Origin: Nostoc sp. FACHB-973
GTDB lineage: Bacteria; Cyanobacteriota; Cyanobacteriia; Cyanobacteriales; Nostocaceae
Length of the DNA stretch: 51,144 bases
Assembly (NCBI RefSeq): GCF_014698115.1
Contig: NZ_JACJSJ010000058.1
Location: 1 to 51,144, forward strand
Direction: 5' to 3'
Numbering within the stretch: the stretch's first letter is position 1; every line of letters starts with the position of its first letter. The notes below the pieces were generated by a model, which saw nothing but the letters and a program-made list of their open reading frames with translations, did not search any database and had not been told where the DNA came from. Positions 34,767 to 43,733 of the stretch are shown here, in pieces. The position numbers and the translations under genes were made by a program.

Positions 34767-36962
34767 ATGAAAATACAAGAATCTTCTCCAAATTTTGATA
34801 ACTATTGGCAAGTCCTAAAACGTCGTTGGATTCCTGCTTTAAGTGTTTTTATCTGTGTGTTCATAACCTTACAGATAGCTACATTTTTCAAAAAGCCTTA
34901 TTACTTAGCAGAAGGCAAGCTAAAATTCCAAAGAATCAATACTACTTCTTCTTTAACAGGAGTAGGAACAGAAATGGGTAAATTAGAGCCATTAGTTGAT
35001 GATAAAAGTAATCCTCTTAATACAGAAGCAGAAGTTATTCGTTCTGTCCCAGTTATAAACACTACTATAAATAGACTGAACTTGAAAGATAAAAATGTAC
35101 ATATAAAAACTAAACGATTTCTAGAACAGCTGACAATAAAGGAAGTTAAAGGAGCCGATGTTCTCAGTATTTCTTATAAGGATACAAACCCAGAAATAGC
35201 TGCACAAGTTGTTAATACTCTCATAGATGTTTATTTAGAATACAATATATCTGCTCATAGAACTCAAGCTGCAACTGCCCGCAAATTTATAGAAAAACAA
35301 CTGCCAAATGCAGAATTAGTGGTTCGACAAGCAGAAGCAGAACTAGCACAATTTAAGGAAAAATATAAAATTGTGTCCTTACAAGAAGAAGCAAATAAAT
35401 CACTGGAACTCATTACAGAATTACAACAGCAAATTAGTGAAGCTCAATCTAGATTTGCCGATGCTGAAGCACAAACTCAAGGAATCCGCAAACAATTGGG
35501 TATGAACTCCCAGCAAGCTGTAATTATGACTTCCCTTAGTCAAACTTCAGGGGTACAAGATATTCTCAAAGAAATCCAACAGCTAGAATCACAATTGGCG
35601 GCTAGGCGGACTGTTTTACAAGACAATCATCCAGAAATTATTAATTTGCAATACAAATTAAGCTCTTTAAATAAATTACTAGAACAACGAGTCAAAAACG
35701 TTGTAGGCATAAGTTCGGCACAACTAAATAATAATTTTCAACTAGGACAATTACAACAGCAACTTTCTGCAAAACTTGTAGATTTAGAGTCAAATCGTCT
35801 GGGTTTAGCAAGTCAAATTACTACTTTATCTGAGTTACAAGCTGCTTATAAACAACGCTTGAACAATCTGCCAAGATTAGAACAACAACAGCGACAATTA
35901 GAACGTAAAGTACAAGCTGCACAATCTACCTACTCACTTTTACTACAAAAACTGCAAGAAAGCCGAATAGCAGAAAATCAAAATTTAGGCAATGCAAGTA
36001 TGATATCGGAAGCTGAAGTTCCAGAAGAGTCAATTTCCTCTCCGATGTTTTTGTATTTGAGTGCAGGTTTATTGTCTACTTTAGCAGCTTTCGCGATTGT
36101 GTATGGTTTGGAAAAAATAGATAAATCAATTAAGACTACCGATCAGGCTAAGGAATTATTAAAATTTACTTTATTAGGGGTTATTCCTGCTTTTAATAAG
36201 TCGAAAAAGTCTCTTCGTGGCAATGAAGAACTGGAATTATATAGTAAAAGACTTATGGTTCGAGATGCACCGCGATCGCCTATTAATGAAGCATACCGTA
36301 TGCTGCGAGCAAATCTCAAATTTCTGAGTGCTGATAAGGAACTAAAAGTTATAGTTATCACTAGTTCTGTACCCAGAGAAGGCAAATCTACAGTAGCAGC
36401 TAATTTAGCTATTACAATGGCTCAAATGGAGCGAAAAGTATTACTAGTAGATGCGGACATGCGCCGTCCTGTTCAGCATAAAATTTGGGAATTAATTAAT
36501 AATCAAGGATTGAGCAATTTAATTGTTGGACAAGCTGAAATTAGTACAGCTATCCAACAAGTAATGGATAATTTGTATGTCCTTACTTGTGGAGTTATAC
36601 CTCCTAATCCAGGTTCTCTCCTTGACTCGAAAAAAATGGCTGCGTTAATTCAAACTTTTTCTGTTTACTACGACTTCGTAATTATTGATGCTCCATCATT
36701 GAACGTTGCGGCTGATGCTGCCACTCTAGGGCAAATGGCTGACGGTGTGTTATTTGTCGTTCGTCCGGGGGTAGTTGATTGTGTGAGTGCCACTATTGCA
36801 AAAGAACTTTTAGAAAAATCTGGTCAGAATGTCTTAGGACAGGTAGTAAACGGAGTTATTCCCCAGCATGAACGCTACAGTTATTACTACTCAAATGAGG
36901 AAAATAATGAAGAATTCAAAAGCCAAAAATCAGGTGTTAAAATTAAGTTGCCTGGTTCATAA
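34767..36962 (+). CDS. Wzc-type polysaccharide co-polymerase and tyrosine autokinase
   Basis: 731 residues. A Wzz domain is bounded by two membrane segments (~21-41, WIPALSVFICVFITLQIATFF, and ~427-448, FLYLSAGLLSTLAAFAIVYGL). The periplasmic part is rich in coiled coil (LPNAELVVRQAEAELAQFKEKY, LEQQQRQLERKVQAAQSTY). The cytoplasmic BY-kinase has Walker A VPREGKSTVAANLA (Gly539-Ser541), A' LLVDADMRRP (~562) and Walker B FVIIDAPS (~637). The C-terminal tail ERYSYYYSNEENNEEF holds the Tyr cluster for autophosphorylation. It controls EPS chain length and export, usually with Wza and a phosphatase, neither seen here. It is probably the last enzyme gene of the second block. Confidence 0.93.
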   Translation: MKIQESSPNFDNYWQVLKRRWIPALSVFICVFITLQIATFFKKPYYLAEGKLKFQRINTTSSLTGVGTEMGKLEPLVDDKSNPLNTEAEVIRSVPVINTTINRLNLKDKNVHIKTKRFLEQLTIKEVKGADVLSISYKDTNPEIAAQVVNTLIDVYLEYNISAHRTQAATARKFIEKQLPNAELVVRQAEAELAQFKEKYKIVSLQEEANKSLELITELQQQISEAQSRFADAEAQTQGIRKQLGMNSQQAVIMTSLSQTSGVQDILKEIQQLESQLAARRTVLQDNHPEIINLQYKLSSLNKLLEQRVKNVVGISSAQLNNNFQLGQLQQQLSAKLVDLESNRLGLASQITTLSELQAAYKQRLNNLPRLEQQQRQLERKVQAAQSTYSLLLQKLQESRIAENQNLGNASMISEAEVPEESISSPMFLYLSAGLLSTLAAFAIVYGLEKIDKSIKTTDQAKELLKFTLLGVIPAFNKSKKSLRGNEELELYSKRLMVRDAPRSPINEAYRMLRANLKFLSADKELKVIVITSSVPREGKSTVAANLAITMAQMERKVLLVDADMRRPVQHKIWELINNQGLSNLIVGQAEISTAIQQVMDNLYVLTCGVIPPNPGSLLDSKKMAALIQTFSVYYDFVIIDAPSLNVAADAATLGQMADGVLFVVRPGVVDCVSATIAKELLEKSGQNVLGQVVNGVIPQHERYSYYYSNEENNEEFKSQKSGVKIKLPGS

Positions 36963-37437
36963 TTCACAACTAAATAACACTGTCAATTTTGATAAATTTT
37001 CTATTAAAAACGAACTATTAACTAACTTGAGTTTAATATCGAGCAATCAGAACACAAATAAATATAATCAATTAAACTCTACCTCCAGCTACCCGACCAT
37101 TGTGAACATTACGGCTACAAAAATGTATGCATCTCAATTTGGAGAAGTTGGCAAGTTTGTGATTACTCGTAATGGTGATACGAGTCAAGATTTAACGGTG
37201 AAGTATAGCATCCAGGGAACAGCTGAGGCTGGAGTAGATTATCAACCAATTGCTAATTTTGCGATCATTCCCGCTGGAGTGAATGAGGTAGCAATTGTAA
37301 TCCAACCTCAAAAAAGCGATTCTCAGGGTACAAAAACAGTGTTGTTAAGCTTAGAAAATTTACCCAATAGCAATCAATATATGCTCGGAGTAAACTTTCA
37401 TGCAGTGGTGAATATTCTTGATTCCTGTACTTACTAA
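36907..37437 (+). CDS. Calx-beta domain protein
   Basis: About 176 residues. The C-terminal half is a Calx-beta domain (GEVGKFVITRNGDTSQDLTVKYSIQGTAEAGVDYQPIANFAIIPAGVNEVAIVIQPQ...YMLGVNFHAVVNILDS). The N-terminal ~70 residues are Asn/Ser-rich and of no known family; no clear signal peptide is seen. The ATG at 36907 has GAGG six bases upstream and overlaps the end of the kinase gene by 56 bases in another frame, just past the Tyr-rich tail codons. Calx-beta domains bind calcium and occur in cell-surface adhesins. A link to EPS is suggested by the overlap. The stop is 10 bases from the convergent purT stop. Confidence 0.65.
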   Translation: MKNSKAKNQVLKLSCLVHNSQLNNTVNFDKFSIKNELLTNLSLISSNQNTNKYNQLNSTSSYPTIVNITATKMYASQFGEVGKFVITRNGDTSQDLTVKYSIQGTAEAGVDYQPIANFAIIPAGVNEVAIVIQPQKSDSQGTKTVLLSLENLPNSNQYMLGVNFHAVVNILDSCTY

Positions 37438-37447
37438 TATTGCAAAA

Positions 37448-38611
37448 CTAAATGATTTTAATTTTATTTGCAGCTTTAGTAGCTTTTTCCCTAGCCTCTT
37501 GGACATTCACACCTTTTGCTAAAGCAACTCCCATTCGCCGATATGGATGGGCATTAGGTTTACCAAATAATCTGATATCTACGTCTTTTTCTAACAAAGC
37601 ATCAGCGACACCAGCAAAAGTAATAGAATCAGATTTTGTTGAAGCTAAAATTACTGCACTAGCTGATGCTCCTAATTGTTCTATATGAGGAATTGGCAAG
37701 TTTAAAATAGCTCGTAGATGTAATTCAAATTCGTTGAGATTTTGGGAAATTAATGTCACCATCCCCGTATCATGGGGTCTGGGAGAAAGTTCGGAAAAAA
37801 TTACTTCATCTTTGGTAATGAAAAACTCAACACCAAAAATTCCGGCTCCTCCCAAAGCATCAGTGACTTTTATGGCTATTTCTTGGGCTTTTAATATCTT
37901 GTCTTCAGAAATTTCTGCGGGTTGCCACGATTCTTGATAATCGCCTCGTTCTTGGCGATGACCAATAGGAGAACAGAAAATTGTTGCGGCATTCCACTGT
38001 TTAATAGTTAGTAAAGTTATCTCAATTTCAAAGTTAATAAATTCTTCTACAATCACCTTTTGACTATCACCTCTAGAATTAGCGATCGCATAATTCCAAG
38101 CCTTCTCAACCTCAGTCTTATCCTGCACTACAGACTGACCTTTTCCAGATGATGACATCACAGGTTTAACAACATTAGGAAACCCAATTTCATCAGAAAC
38201 AGCAATCAATTCCTCTAGACTTACTGCATAACCATATTTGGCTGTTCTAATGCCTAATTGTTGATGTGCCAATTCCCTAATTCTATCGCGGTTCATTGTA
38301 TAGTTCGTGGCAGCCGCAGTCGGTATAACTGTAATCCCTCGCTGCTCAAATTCGATCAGTTTTTCTGTTCTGATTGCTTCAATTTCTGGTATAATAAAAT
38401 CTGGTTGATGTTTTTTAACTATAGCTTCTAAATCATCAGCACTGAGCATAGAAATCACTTCAAAACAGTCAGCAACTTGCATCGCTGGAGCATCAGGGTA
38501 GCGGTCAACAGCAATCACATAATTACCAAGACGCTGAGCAGCGATCGTAAATTCTTTGCCTAGTTCTCCAGAACCAAGCAGCATCAATTTTTGGGGCAGC
38601 TTAATACTCAT
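37448..38611 (-). CDS. purT: Formate-dependent phosphoribosylglycinamide formyltransferase
   Basis: 387 residues of the ATP-grasp family. PurT uses formate and ATP to convert GAR to formyl-GAR in purine synthesis without folate. Motifs are LMLLGSGELGKEFTIAAQRLGNYVIAVDRYPDAPA at the start, FIIPEIEAIRTEKLIEFE, FPNVVKPVMSSSGKGQSVV for ATP binding, GIFGVEFFITKDEVIFSELSPRPHDTGMVTLISQNLNEFELHLRAILNLPIP, and AHPYRRMGVALA. It is full length and all motifs look intact. ATG 38611 is preferred; an in-frame TTG lies 12 bases upstream. Confidence 0.95.
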   Translation of the reverse strand: MSIKLPQKLMLLGSGELGKEFTIAAQRLGNYVIAVDRYPDAPAMQVADCFEVISMLSADDLEAIVKKHQPDFIIPEIEAIRTEKLIEFEQRGITVIPTAAATNYTMNRDRIRELAHQQLGIRTAKYGYAVSLEELIAVSDEIGFPNVVKPVMSSSGKGQSVVQDKTEVEKAWNYAIANSRGDSQKVIVEEFINFEIEITLLTIKQWNAATIFCSPIGHRQERGDYQESWQPAEISEDKILKAQEIAIKVTDALGGAGIFGVEFFITKDEVIFSELSPRPHDTGMVTLISQNLNEFELHLRAILNLPIPHIEQLGASASAVILASTKSDSITFAGVADALLEKDVDIRLFGKPNAHPYRRMGVALAKGVNVQEAREKATKAANKIKII

Positions 38612-38676
38612 TAATTTATCCAACTCAATCTCAATCTAATAATTTTATAACTTTCTGTATTTTAATTATCTTTTTT

Positions 38677-39159
38677 TCAAGAGTTAAATTTAGCTCCGCG
38701 CAGTTGTAAATCTTGGCGTTGCAGATGAGTTAAACCAATACCTACACCAAGTTGACACTGTTCTACTAAGGTATCTAACCAAATAGTCTCATTCAAAGTT
38801 GCACCTGTTAAATCTGCATTTTTTAAGTTAGCTTTTGTCAAATTTGCAAACAATAAGTCGGCATTAACTAAACTACTACCTTGCAGATTTGCTGCTGATA
38901 AATTTGCTCGGATGAAATTTAAACCATCTAAAATTAAACCAGATAAATCCGCTTGTTCAAGATTGGGAAATTTTAGCTGATTTGGATATTTTAAAAATCG
39001 CATCATACAAATTATATTTGCTTCATTGAGGCATATTTTAGTTAAACACTCATAACGAGCTATGCCCAATTCTTTGAGAATTTTCAGACGTTGTGGAGGG
39101 TTTTGTTCTAAAAATTCGATAGCTATATGGCGTAGGTTTTCAGGAGAGATATCTGGCAT
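38677..39159 (-). CDS. Pentapeptide-repeat protein
   Basis: 160 residues. Residues ~65-135 follow the A(D/N)LXX pattern (LEQADLSGLILDGLNFIRANLSAANLQGSSLVNADLLFANLTKANLKNADLTGATL), predicting a short right-handed quadrilateral beta-helix. The N-terminal ~60 residues (ISPENLRHIAIEFLEQNPPQRLKILKELGIARYECLT) look helical. No signal peptide or membrane segment is seen. Such proteins are very common in cyanobacteria and mostly of unknown role. It lies 65 bases upstream of purT on the same strand. Confidence 0.82.
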   Translation of the reverse strand: MPDISPENLRHIAIEFLEQNPPQRLKILKELGIARYECLTKICLNEANIICMMRFLKYPNQLKFPNLEQADLSGLILDGLNFIRANLSAANLQGSSLVNADLLFANLTKANLKNADLTGATLNETIWLDTLVEQCQLGVGIGLTHLQRQDLQLRGAKFNS

Positions 39160-39340
39160 AATTGTCAGGTTAGTGTAATATTTATGCTGAATAAAAATTT
39201 AAGATTATTTAAGAAAGTTACTACTAAAGATAGATGAATATGCATGTACAGATGTGAACCACTACATCCGATTTATTGGATTGCAAATATTTTTGAAAAT
39301 CCTATAACTTTCAATGTAAGCAACTAATAAATAATATAGC

Positions 39341-39387
39341 AAAAACAAGAACCCCAACTTCTGAAATAAATCGGGGTTCTTGTTTTT
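39341..39387 (-). terminator. Bidirectional-looking terminator after the ABC operon
   Basis: AAAAACAAGAACCCC (39341-39355) pairs perfectly with GGGGTTCTTGTTTTT (39373-39387), with a 17-base loop. Read on the minus strand it lies 16 bases past the ABC permease stop and ends in a T-rich arm. Confidence 0.8.
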
Positions 39388-39402
39388 GCCTCAACTAGCG
39401 AA

Positions 39403-41166
39403 CTACCGTCCTGCTAACAATGCTTTTGTCGCAGATTCACCTGCTAATCTCACCTGTTTTGTTAACTGGAAATTTAACAATGTGAGAACACTCAACTGGG
39501 CTAAGAATGCCATAAAAATTGTTGTCGCCCCAGAGTATTGTATCGCTGACCAAGGAAAAGTTGAAAACAGCCATATAGTGGGATGTTTCCACGAAGACAT
39601 GCCGATAAATTCTAAAATCATCGGTGGTAGAAACATGACTCCACCGATAGTTCCAATTGCCCAGAAAGAACGTTTGGGAGTTTTTAACAAAAGTATCAAT
39701 TGAGCAACGGTAGCATAAATTAACATCATGCTGATAGACAAAGCCACTGCCAAGAATAATTTCAACCTGTCAACGGTGTCATCTGCCCAACTTAGGTTCC
39801 CGTCTGTATCCAAAAAAGATGTCAGTGAAATCCAGACTAGCCAAGGGATACTAACAATTGTAAGGTTAATGGCGATCGCCACTAATGCAGGACTTTTTTC
39901 GCTCGAAATTAAATCCCACCAAACACTCTTGTGGCTAGAAACTTCTTGATGTCGATATCTCGCCCAATCTTGTACAGCTTGACGGTGAGGCGAAAGAATT
40001 GCAATCAAACTGAAAAGCAATATCAAGTCGTATAATGCAATAAAAGCAAAGTTTCGCTCAATTTGTTGATTAAAATTGTAAACTTCTGTCCAATCTTGTA
40101 AGGTAAATCCCCACATCATGACTTGGGAAAAAGCTACTACTAAATAACTTTGTCCCTTGTTGATTACTGAGGCTTCAGGATTACGGAAGCAGCGTTTCAG
40201 TGCTTGGAAAATTCCGTAACTACACAATCCAAAATTTAATAAATGGAAGCCAACAACGCTGACAACATTTGTTCCCAATGGTATATAGAAAAACTGCAAG
40301 CTTTTCACAGGAGAACCATTGTATACACGGAACAAGTTCGGAAACAGATAATTGGTTACATCCCAAGGATTAAAAAGTCTCAACCAAGCACCTGAATTAT
40401 TTAAACTATTGCTATAAGACGACGCCATTATCATCGTCATAAACAAGAAAAATAAAACAGTGCCACTACCTAACCACGGCTGAAAACCACTAAACCAACG
40501 AGTAACTAATCCAAAGAGTAATGCAGCACTGTAGAAGAAAATACAGCTACCAACAACAATAGCGTAGTAACTCAAAATGTAACTAAAAGCTATGTTGGCG
40601 GAACGTCCAGCCCACAAATGTAAAGGAAGGGCTGCTAAAACTACGAGATAAATTAAACTCGGAACTCCTAGCAACTTACCAGTCAATATACTTGTTTCTG
40701 ATTGGGGACTCAGACGAATGAAATTCAGCGTACCGCGACGTTCTTCTTTGGCTAAATCATTAATGAGTAAATAAGTCCCTGCAACTAATAGTGTAAATAT
40801 AAAAATTACACTCAAAGAAAGGAATATATATTCCCAATGATCTCGCCACCATAACTGGAAATTAATTTGGTTTTCAGGGCAGAGATTCTTTGACAGGAAA
40901 TTACTGAATTCATTAATTATAGATTGATTTGATTGCTGATAAACCTCTCTTTGTCGCTGCTCATATATTGGGCGTAAAAGACAGTATGTGCCAGTCAGTG
41001 GATATTTATTAGGCAATTCACGCAACTGATATAAAAAAACTACTAGTTGCAGTAGTAGGGATGTTGCAACAGCGATCGCCACATTAAAAAATTTCAGGCG
41101 TCCTTTCAATTCCCGCAATAGTTGCGGATTTGCATCGCCGATTTTGTCTATCAAATTGAGCATCAT
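39403..41166 (-). CDS. ABC-2 type transporter, permease
   Basis: 587-residue membrane protein with about 12 hydrophobic segments. It starts with a cytoplasmic helix, a first segment (VAIAVATSLLLQLVVFLYQL), then a soluble loop of ~75 residues before LSLSVIFIFTLLVAGTYLLINDLAKEERRGTLNFIRLSPQSETSILTGKLLG. The last stretch (EERRGTL..IRLSP.S...I..GK) is the coupling region of ABC-2 permeases. It works with the ATPase encoded just upstream at 41250-42200. The substrate is unknown. Length and layout fit the large cyanobacterial ABC-2 permeases. Confidence 0.85.
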   Translation of the reverse strand: MMLNLIDKIGDANPQLLRELKGRLKFFNVAIAVATSLLLQLVVFLYQLRELPNKYPLTGTYCLLRPIYEQRQREVYQQSNQSIINEFSNFLSKNLCPENQINFQLWWRDHWEYIFLSLSVIFIFTLLVAGTYLLINDLAKEERRGTLNFIRLSPQSETSILTGKLLGVPSLIYLVVLAALPLHLWAGRSANIAFSYILSYYAIVVGSCIFFYSAALLFGLVTRWFSGFQPWLGSGTVLFFLFMTMIMASSYSNSLNNSGAWLRLFNPWDVTNYLFPNLFRVYNGSPVKSLQFFYIPLGTNVVSVVGFHLLNFGLCSYGIFQALKRCFRNPEASVINKGQSYLVVAFSQVMMWGFTLQDWTEVYNFNQQIERNFAFIALYDLILLFSLIAILSPHRQAVQDWARYRHQEVSSHKSVWWDLISSEKSPALVAIAINLTIVSIPWLVWISLTSFLDTDGNLSWADDTVDRLKLFLAVALSISMMLIYATVAQLILLLKTPKRSFWAIGTIGGVMFLPPMILEFIGMSSWKHPTIWLFSTFPWSAIQYSGATTIFMAFLAQLSVLTLLNFQLTKQVRLAGESATKALLAGR

Positions 41167-41205
41167 AGGAAAAAAATCTCCAAAAATTCAGACTTATCTG
41201 TGGGG

Positions 41206-41237
41206 TCAATCCAAAATCCAAAATCCAAAATCTAAAA
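41206..41237. repeat. Heptamer tandem repeat AATCCAA
   Basis: Three to four copies of AAAATCC lie between the ATPase and permease genes of the ABC operon. Confidence 0.7.
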
Positions 41238-41249
41238 TTGTCTGACGAA

Positions 41250-42200
41250 TTAAGATGCTTGTTTGTGACCTAATTTTAAGAAAATAGTTTCTAAATCTTC
41301 TTGCGTACAGTGAAAATCACTCAGAGGAATGCCTGCTTCAATGAGCGATCGCAACAAATCAGCACATTCTTCCTGTGTCCCCGAAAAATTCACCCGCACG
41401 CTGTTTTTTCCTGGTATCACCTCCCACTGTTCTACTAAAGGATGATGCTTCAATTCACTCAAAAGTGCCTCTATTTCTCCCAAAGTAGATAACACAATTT
41501 GCTGGTGTGAAAGACGTTGGTAAAGTTGCTGTAGGGAAGTACTTTCTACCAAAAAACCAAGTTCCATAATTCCCACAGAAGTACACAATTCCGCTAAATC
41601 ACTGAGGACATGGGAGGAAATTAAGATTGTCATCCCAGCTTCTCGTAAAGCCTTGATGATTTCCCGGAAATGCATTCTCGCAATGGGGTCAAGCCCAGAA
41701 ACAGGCTCATCTAGTAGTAGTAAAATCGGTTCGTGGATAATCGTTCGCGCTAAACTCAAACGCTGTTTCATCCCCCGTGAGAGAGTAGAAATCTGGCTGT
41801 GGCGTTTGTTACCAAGTTGGATTAATTCTAAAACTTCATGTAGGCGTTGGGTGCGGCGCGGTTCCCGTAAGCGATATAAACGCGCAAAATAATCTAAATA
41901 ATCCCAGACCGTCAAATCTTCATACAGTGGATAGTCATCGGGTAAGTAACCAAGACGACGCTTGAGCTTGGGGTTACTTTTGCCACGTAAAAGGCGATCG
42001 CCATTAATATAAATCTCACCCGTAGTAGGTTCCTCAGCAGTCGCCAACATCCGGATGAGAGTCGTTTTACCCGCGCCATTCGGCCCAATCAATCCATATA
42101 CTTCACCCGCCTGGATTTCTAAATCAACATCATTGACAGCAACGTGTCGGTCAAATTGCTTAGTTAGTCCACGGGTGCAAATTGCTAATTCTTTTACCAT
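41250..42200 (-). CDS. ABC transporter ATP-binding protein
   Basis: 316 residues. Walker A GLIGPNGAGKTTLIRML (~35-50), Q-loop in GYLPDDYPLYEDLTVWDYL, signature STLSRGMKQRLSLARTIIHEP, Walker B LLLLDEPVSGLDP and switch His in LISSHVLSDL are all present, so the ATPase should be active. The C-terminal ~90 residues are the usual extension of ABC-2 exporters of the CcmA/NatA type. It pairs with the permease 83 bases downstream on the same strand. Substrate unknown. Confidence 0.92.
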   Translation of the reverse strand: MVKELAICTRGLTKQFDRHVAVNDVDLEIQAGEVYGLIGPNGAGKTTLIRMLATAEEPTTGEIYINGDRLLRGKSNPKLKRRLGYLPDDYPLYEDLTVWDYLDYFARLYRLREPRRTQRLHEVLELIQLGNKRHSQISTLSRGMKQRLSLARTIIHEPILLLLDEPVSGLDPIARMHFREIIKALREAGMTILISSHVLSDLAELCTSVGIMELGFLVESTSLQQLYQRLSHQQIVLSTLGEIEALLSELKHHPLVEQWEVIPGKNSVRVNFSGTQEECADLLRSLIEAGIPLSDFHCTQEDLETIFLKLGHKQAS

Positions 42201-42310
42201 CGCTGCTGGGGGTGCGGCTTGTGATTAACAGTTAACCTAACCTGTTTCTACAGCATTTGTCAGGCTCGTTTCGGAAATTGAAACTGGTTTTAAAGAAAAT
42301 TTACGACATC

Positions 42311-42346
42311 AAAAAGTAGTTAAGGCATATACCCTAACTACTTTTT
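42311..42346 (-). terminator. Strong terminator after mscS
   Basis: AAAAAGTAGTTA (42311-42322) is the exact reverse complement of TAACTACTTTTT (42335-42346). It lies ~120 bases beyond the MscS stop on the minus strand and before the ABC operon; its shape allows use in both directions. Confidence 0.75.
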
Positions 42347-42419
42347 AATTCTGACAGCAGATTTTAAAGAAAGTGAAGTACACAAGGGAAGTCTAGTATC
42401 CAGCTATCAAGCCTATTTG

Positions 42420-42466
42420 AATTCTGAATTCTGAATTCTGAATTCTGAATTCTGACTCCTGAATTC
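42420..42466. repeat. Heptamer tandem repeat GAATTCT
   Basis: Five copies of GAATTCT, then GACTCCT and GAATTCT, end exactly at the mscS stop codon. The repeat may have moved the original stop. Confidence 0.85.
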
Positions 42467-43321
42467 TCAAGTTATTTCCGATAGTGGTGGGATAACGGCA
42501 TTAATTCCATTACCAGATAAACCACTAACTGTATAACGGTATTCGGGAGCAGGATACCCAGCCTCGCCAAATGTTTCACGGATAGCTTTATTAGCGTCGA
42601 AGTAAACTTGCCAGTAGTGGTCATTATTGCAATAAGGACGTACTGCTAGTATTGGCCCTGCAAAGTTGAAATCCAGAATTTCTACATCCGGTGCTGGATT
42701 TTGGAGAACATTCGGAATTTGGCTAATTTTGGCTTTCAAAAGTGCGATCGCTTCGTTATGTTTCACATCCTGATGCAGTTGAGCCACCAGATCGACCCGA
42801 CGGTAAGGATTGGCAGAATAATTTTGGATATTATCAGCAAATATCTTGTTATTTGCGACAATTGTCAAAACGTTATCAGGTGTATTGATACTGGTTGTAA
42901 ACAGCCCAATTTCTATAACAGTGCCTGTGACACCTGCCGTTGTGATGAAATCACCAACTTTGAATGGTCGAAAAACTATTAAAAATGCGCCCGCTGCAAA
43001 GTTTGCCAGTAATCCGCCCCATGCTGCACCAATTGCTACACCCGCTGCTGCTAGCAATGCGGCAAAGGAAGTTGTTTCAATGCCGAAAAAGCCGAGAATT
43101 GCCACAATTAGAACAATTCTCAGCGTCACGCCAATGATATTCAGAAGATAGTTAATCAGTGTCGGATCAACGTGTTGACTGCGGAAAGCTCGTCGTACTA
43201 GCTTCAATCCAAAATCAATCAAGCGTTGAGCAATCAGCCACAAAGCGATCGCACCTAAAATTTTCAGTCCAAACTGAGTTAAAAGTTGACTAGCAACCTG
43301 ACTAATCTGCTTAAAATCCAT
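42467..43321 (-). CDS. mscS: MscS-family mechanosensitive channel
   Basis: About 284 residues with three N-terminal membrane segments (GLKILGAIALWLIAQRLIDFGL; IIGVTLRIVLIVAILGFFGI; the pore-lining AALLAAAGVAIGAAWGGLLANFAAGAFLIVF). The Ala/Gly-rich TM3 followed by RPFKVGDFITTAGVTGTVIEIGLFTTSINTPDNVLTIVANNKIF is the MscS core. The channel opens under membrane tension to release solutes on hypo-osmotic shock. ATG 43321 gives the natural MDFKQIS start; a TTG 30 bases upstream is less likely. It is a minimal MscS-type channel with no added domains. Confidence 0.93.
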   Translation of the reverse strand: MDFKQISQVASQLLTQFGLKILGAIALWLIAQRLIDFGLKLVRRAFRSQHVDPTLINYLLNIIGVTLRIVLIVAILGFFGIETTSFAALLAAAGVAIGAAWGGLLANFAAGAFLIVFRPFKVGDFITTAGVTGTVIEIGLFTTSINTPDNVLTIVANNKIFADNIQNYSANPYRRVDLVAQLHQDVKHNEAIALLKAKISQIPNVLQNPAPDVEILDFNFAGPILAVRPYCNNDHYWQVYFDANKAIRETFGEAGYPAPEYRYTVSGLSGNGINAVIPPLSEIT

Positions 43322-43733
43322 ATTTTTTTGATTGTGAATTCTTAAACACAATCAACATACAAGAAATTGCATCAAAACCACGTATCAATACTTTTTTTTT
43401 AATTTTTATTTGGCTGTTGACGAAATAGGCGATTGCGTTGGGACAAATCATCAACAAACTCAAACACCAAGGTTACCAATTTATAACAATTCCCAAACTT
43501 ATAGAAATCGGACAAGAAAGGTTAACGAGGGAGTAGGGAGTAGGGAAGAGGGAGTAGGGAAACCCAAGCGAGAGAAAACAGGGGATTTGATATTGACCGA
43601 TTGTGTGTCGGCACTGCGTGCTTGTCCACACAATTTTTCCTCTTCTTTTCCACCTTTTAGGGGGAGGCTTCAAACCATAAGGGAGTAGGGTATTTTCTCT
43701 CTTCTTGCCTACTCCCTACTCCCTACTCCCTGT
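43322..43733. other. Intergenic stretch with GGGAGTA repeats
   Basis: About 410 bases without a credible gene. Two tracts of the GGGAGTA heptamer (about 43527-43560 on the plus strand and its complement TACTCCC at about 43708-43731) face each other and could pair. The promoter of mscS should lie near 43330-43400. Confidence 0.55.

Noticed and set aside
43410..43688. 92-codon plus-strand frame
   Set aside because: Much of it is GGGAGTA repeat sequence; the composition is not protein-like.
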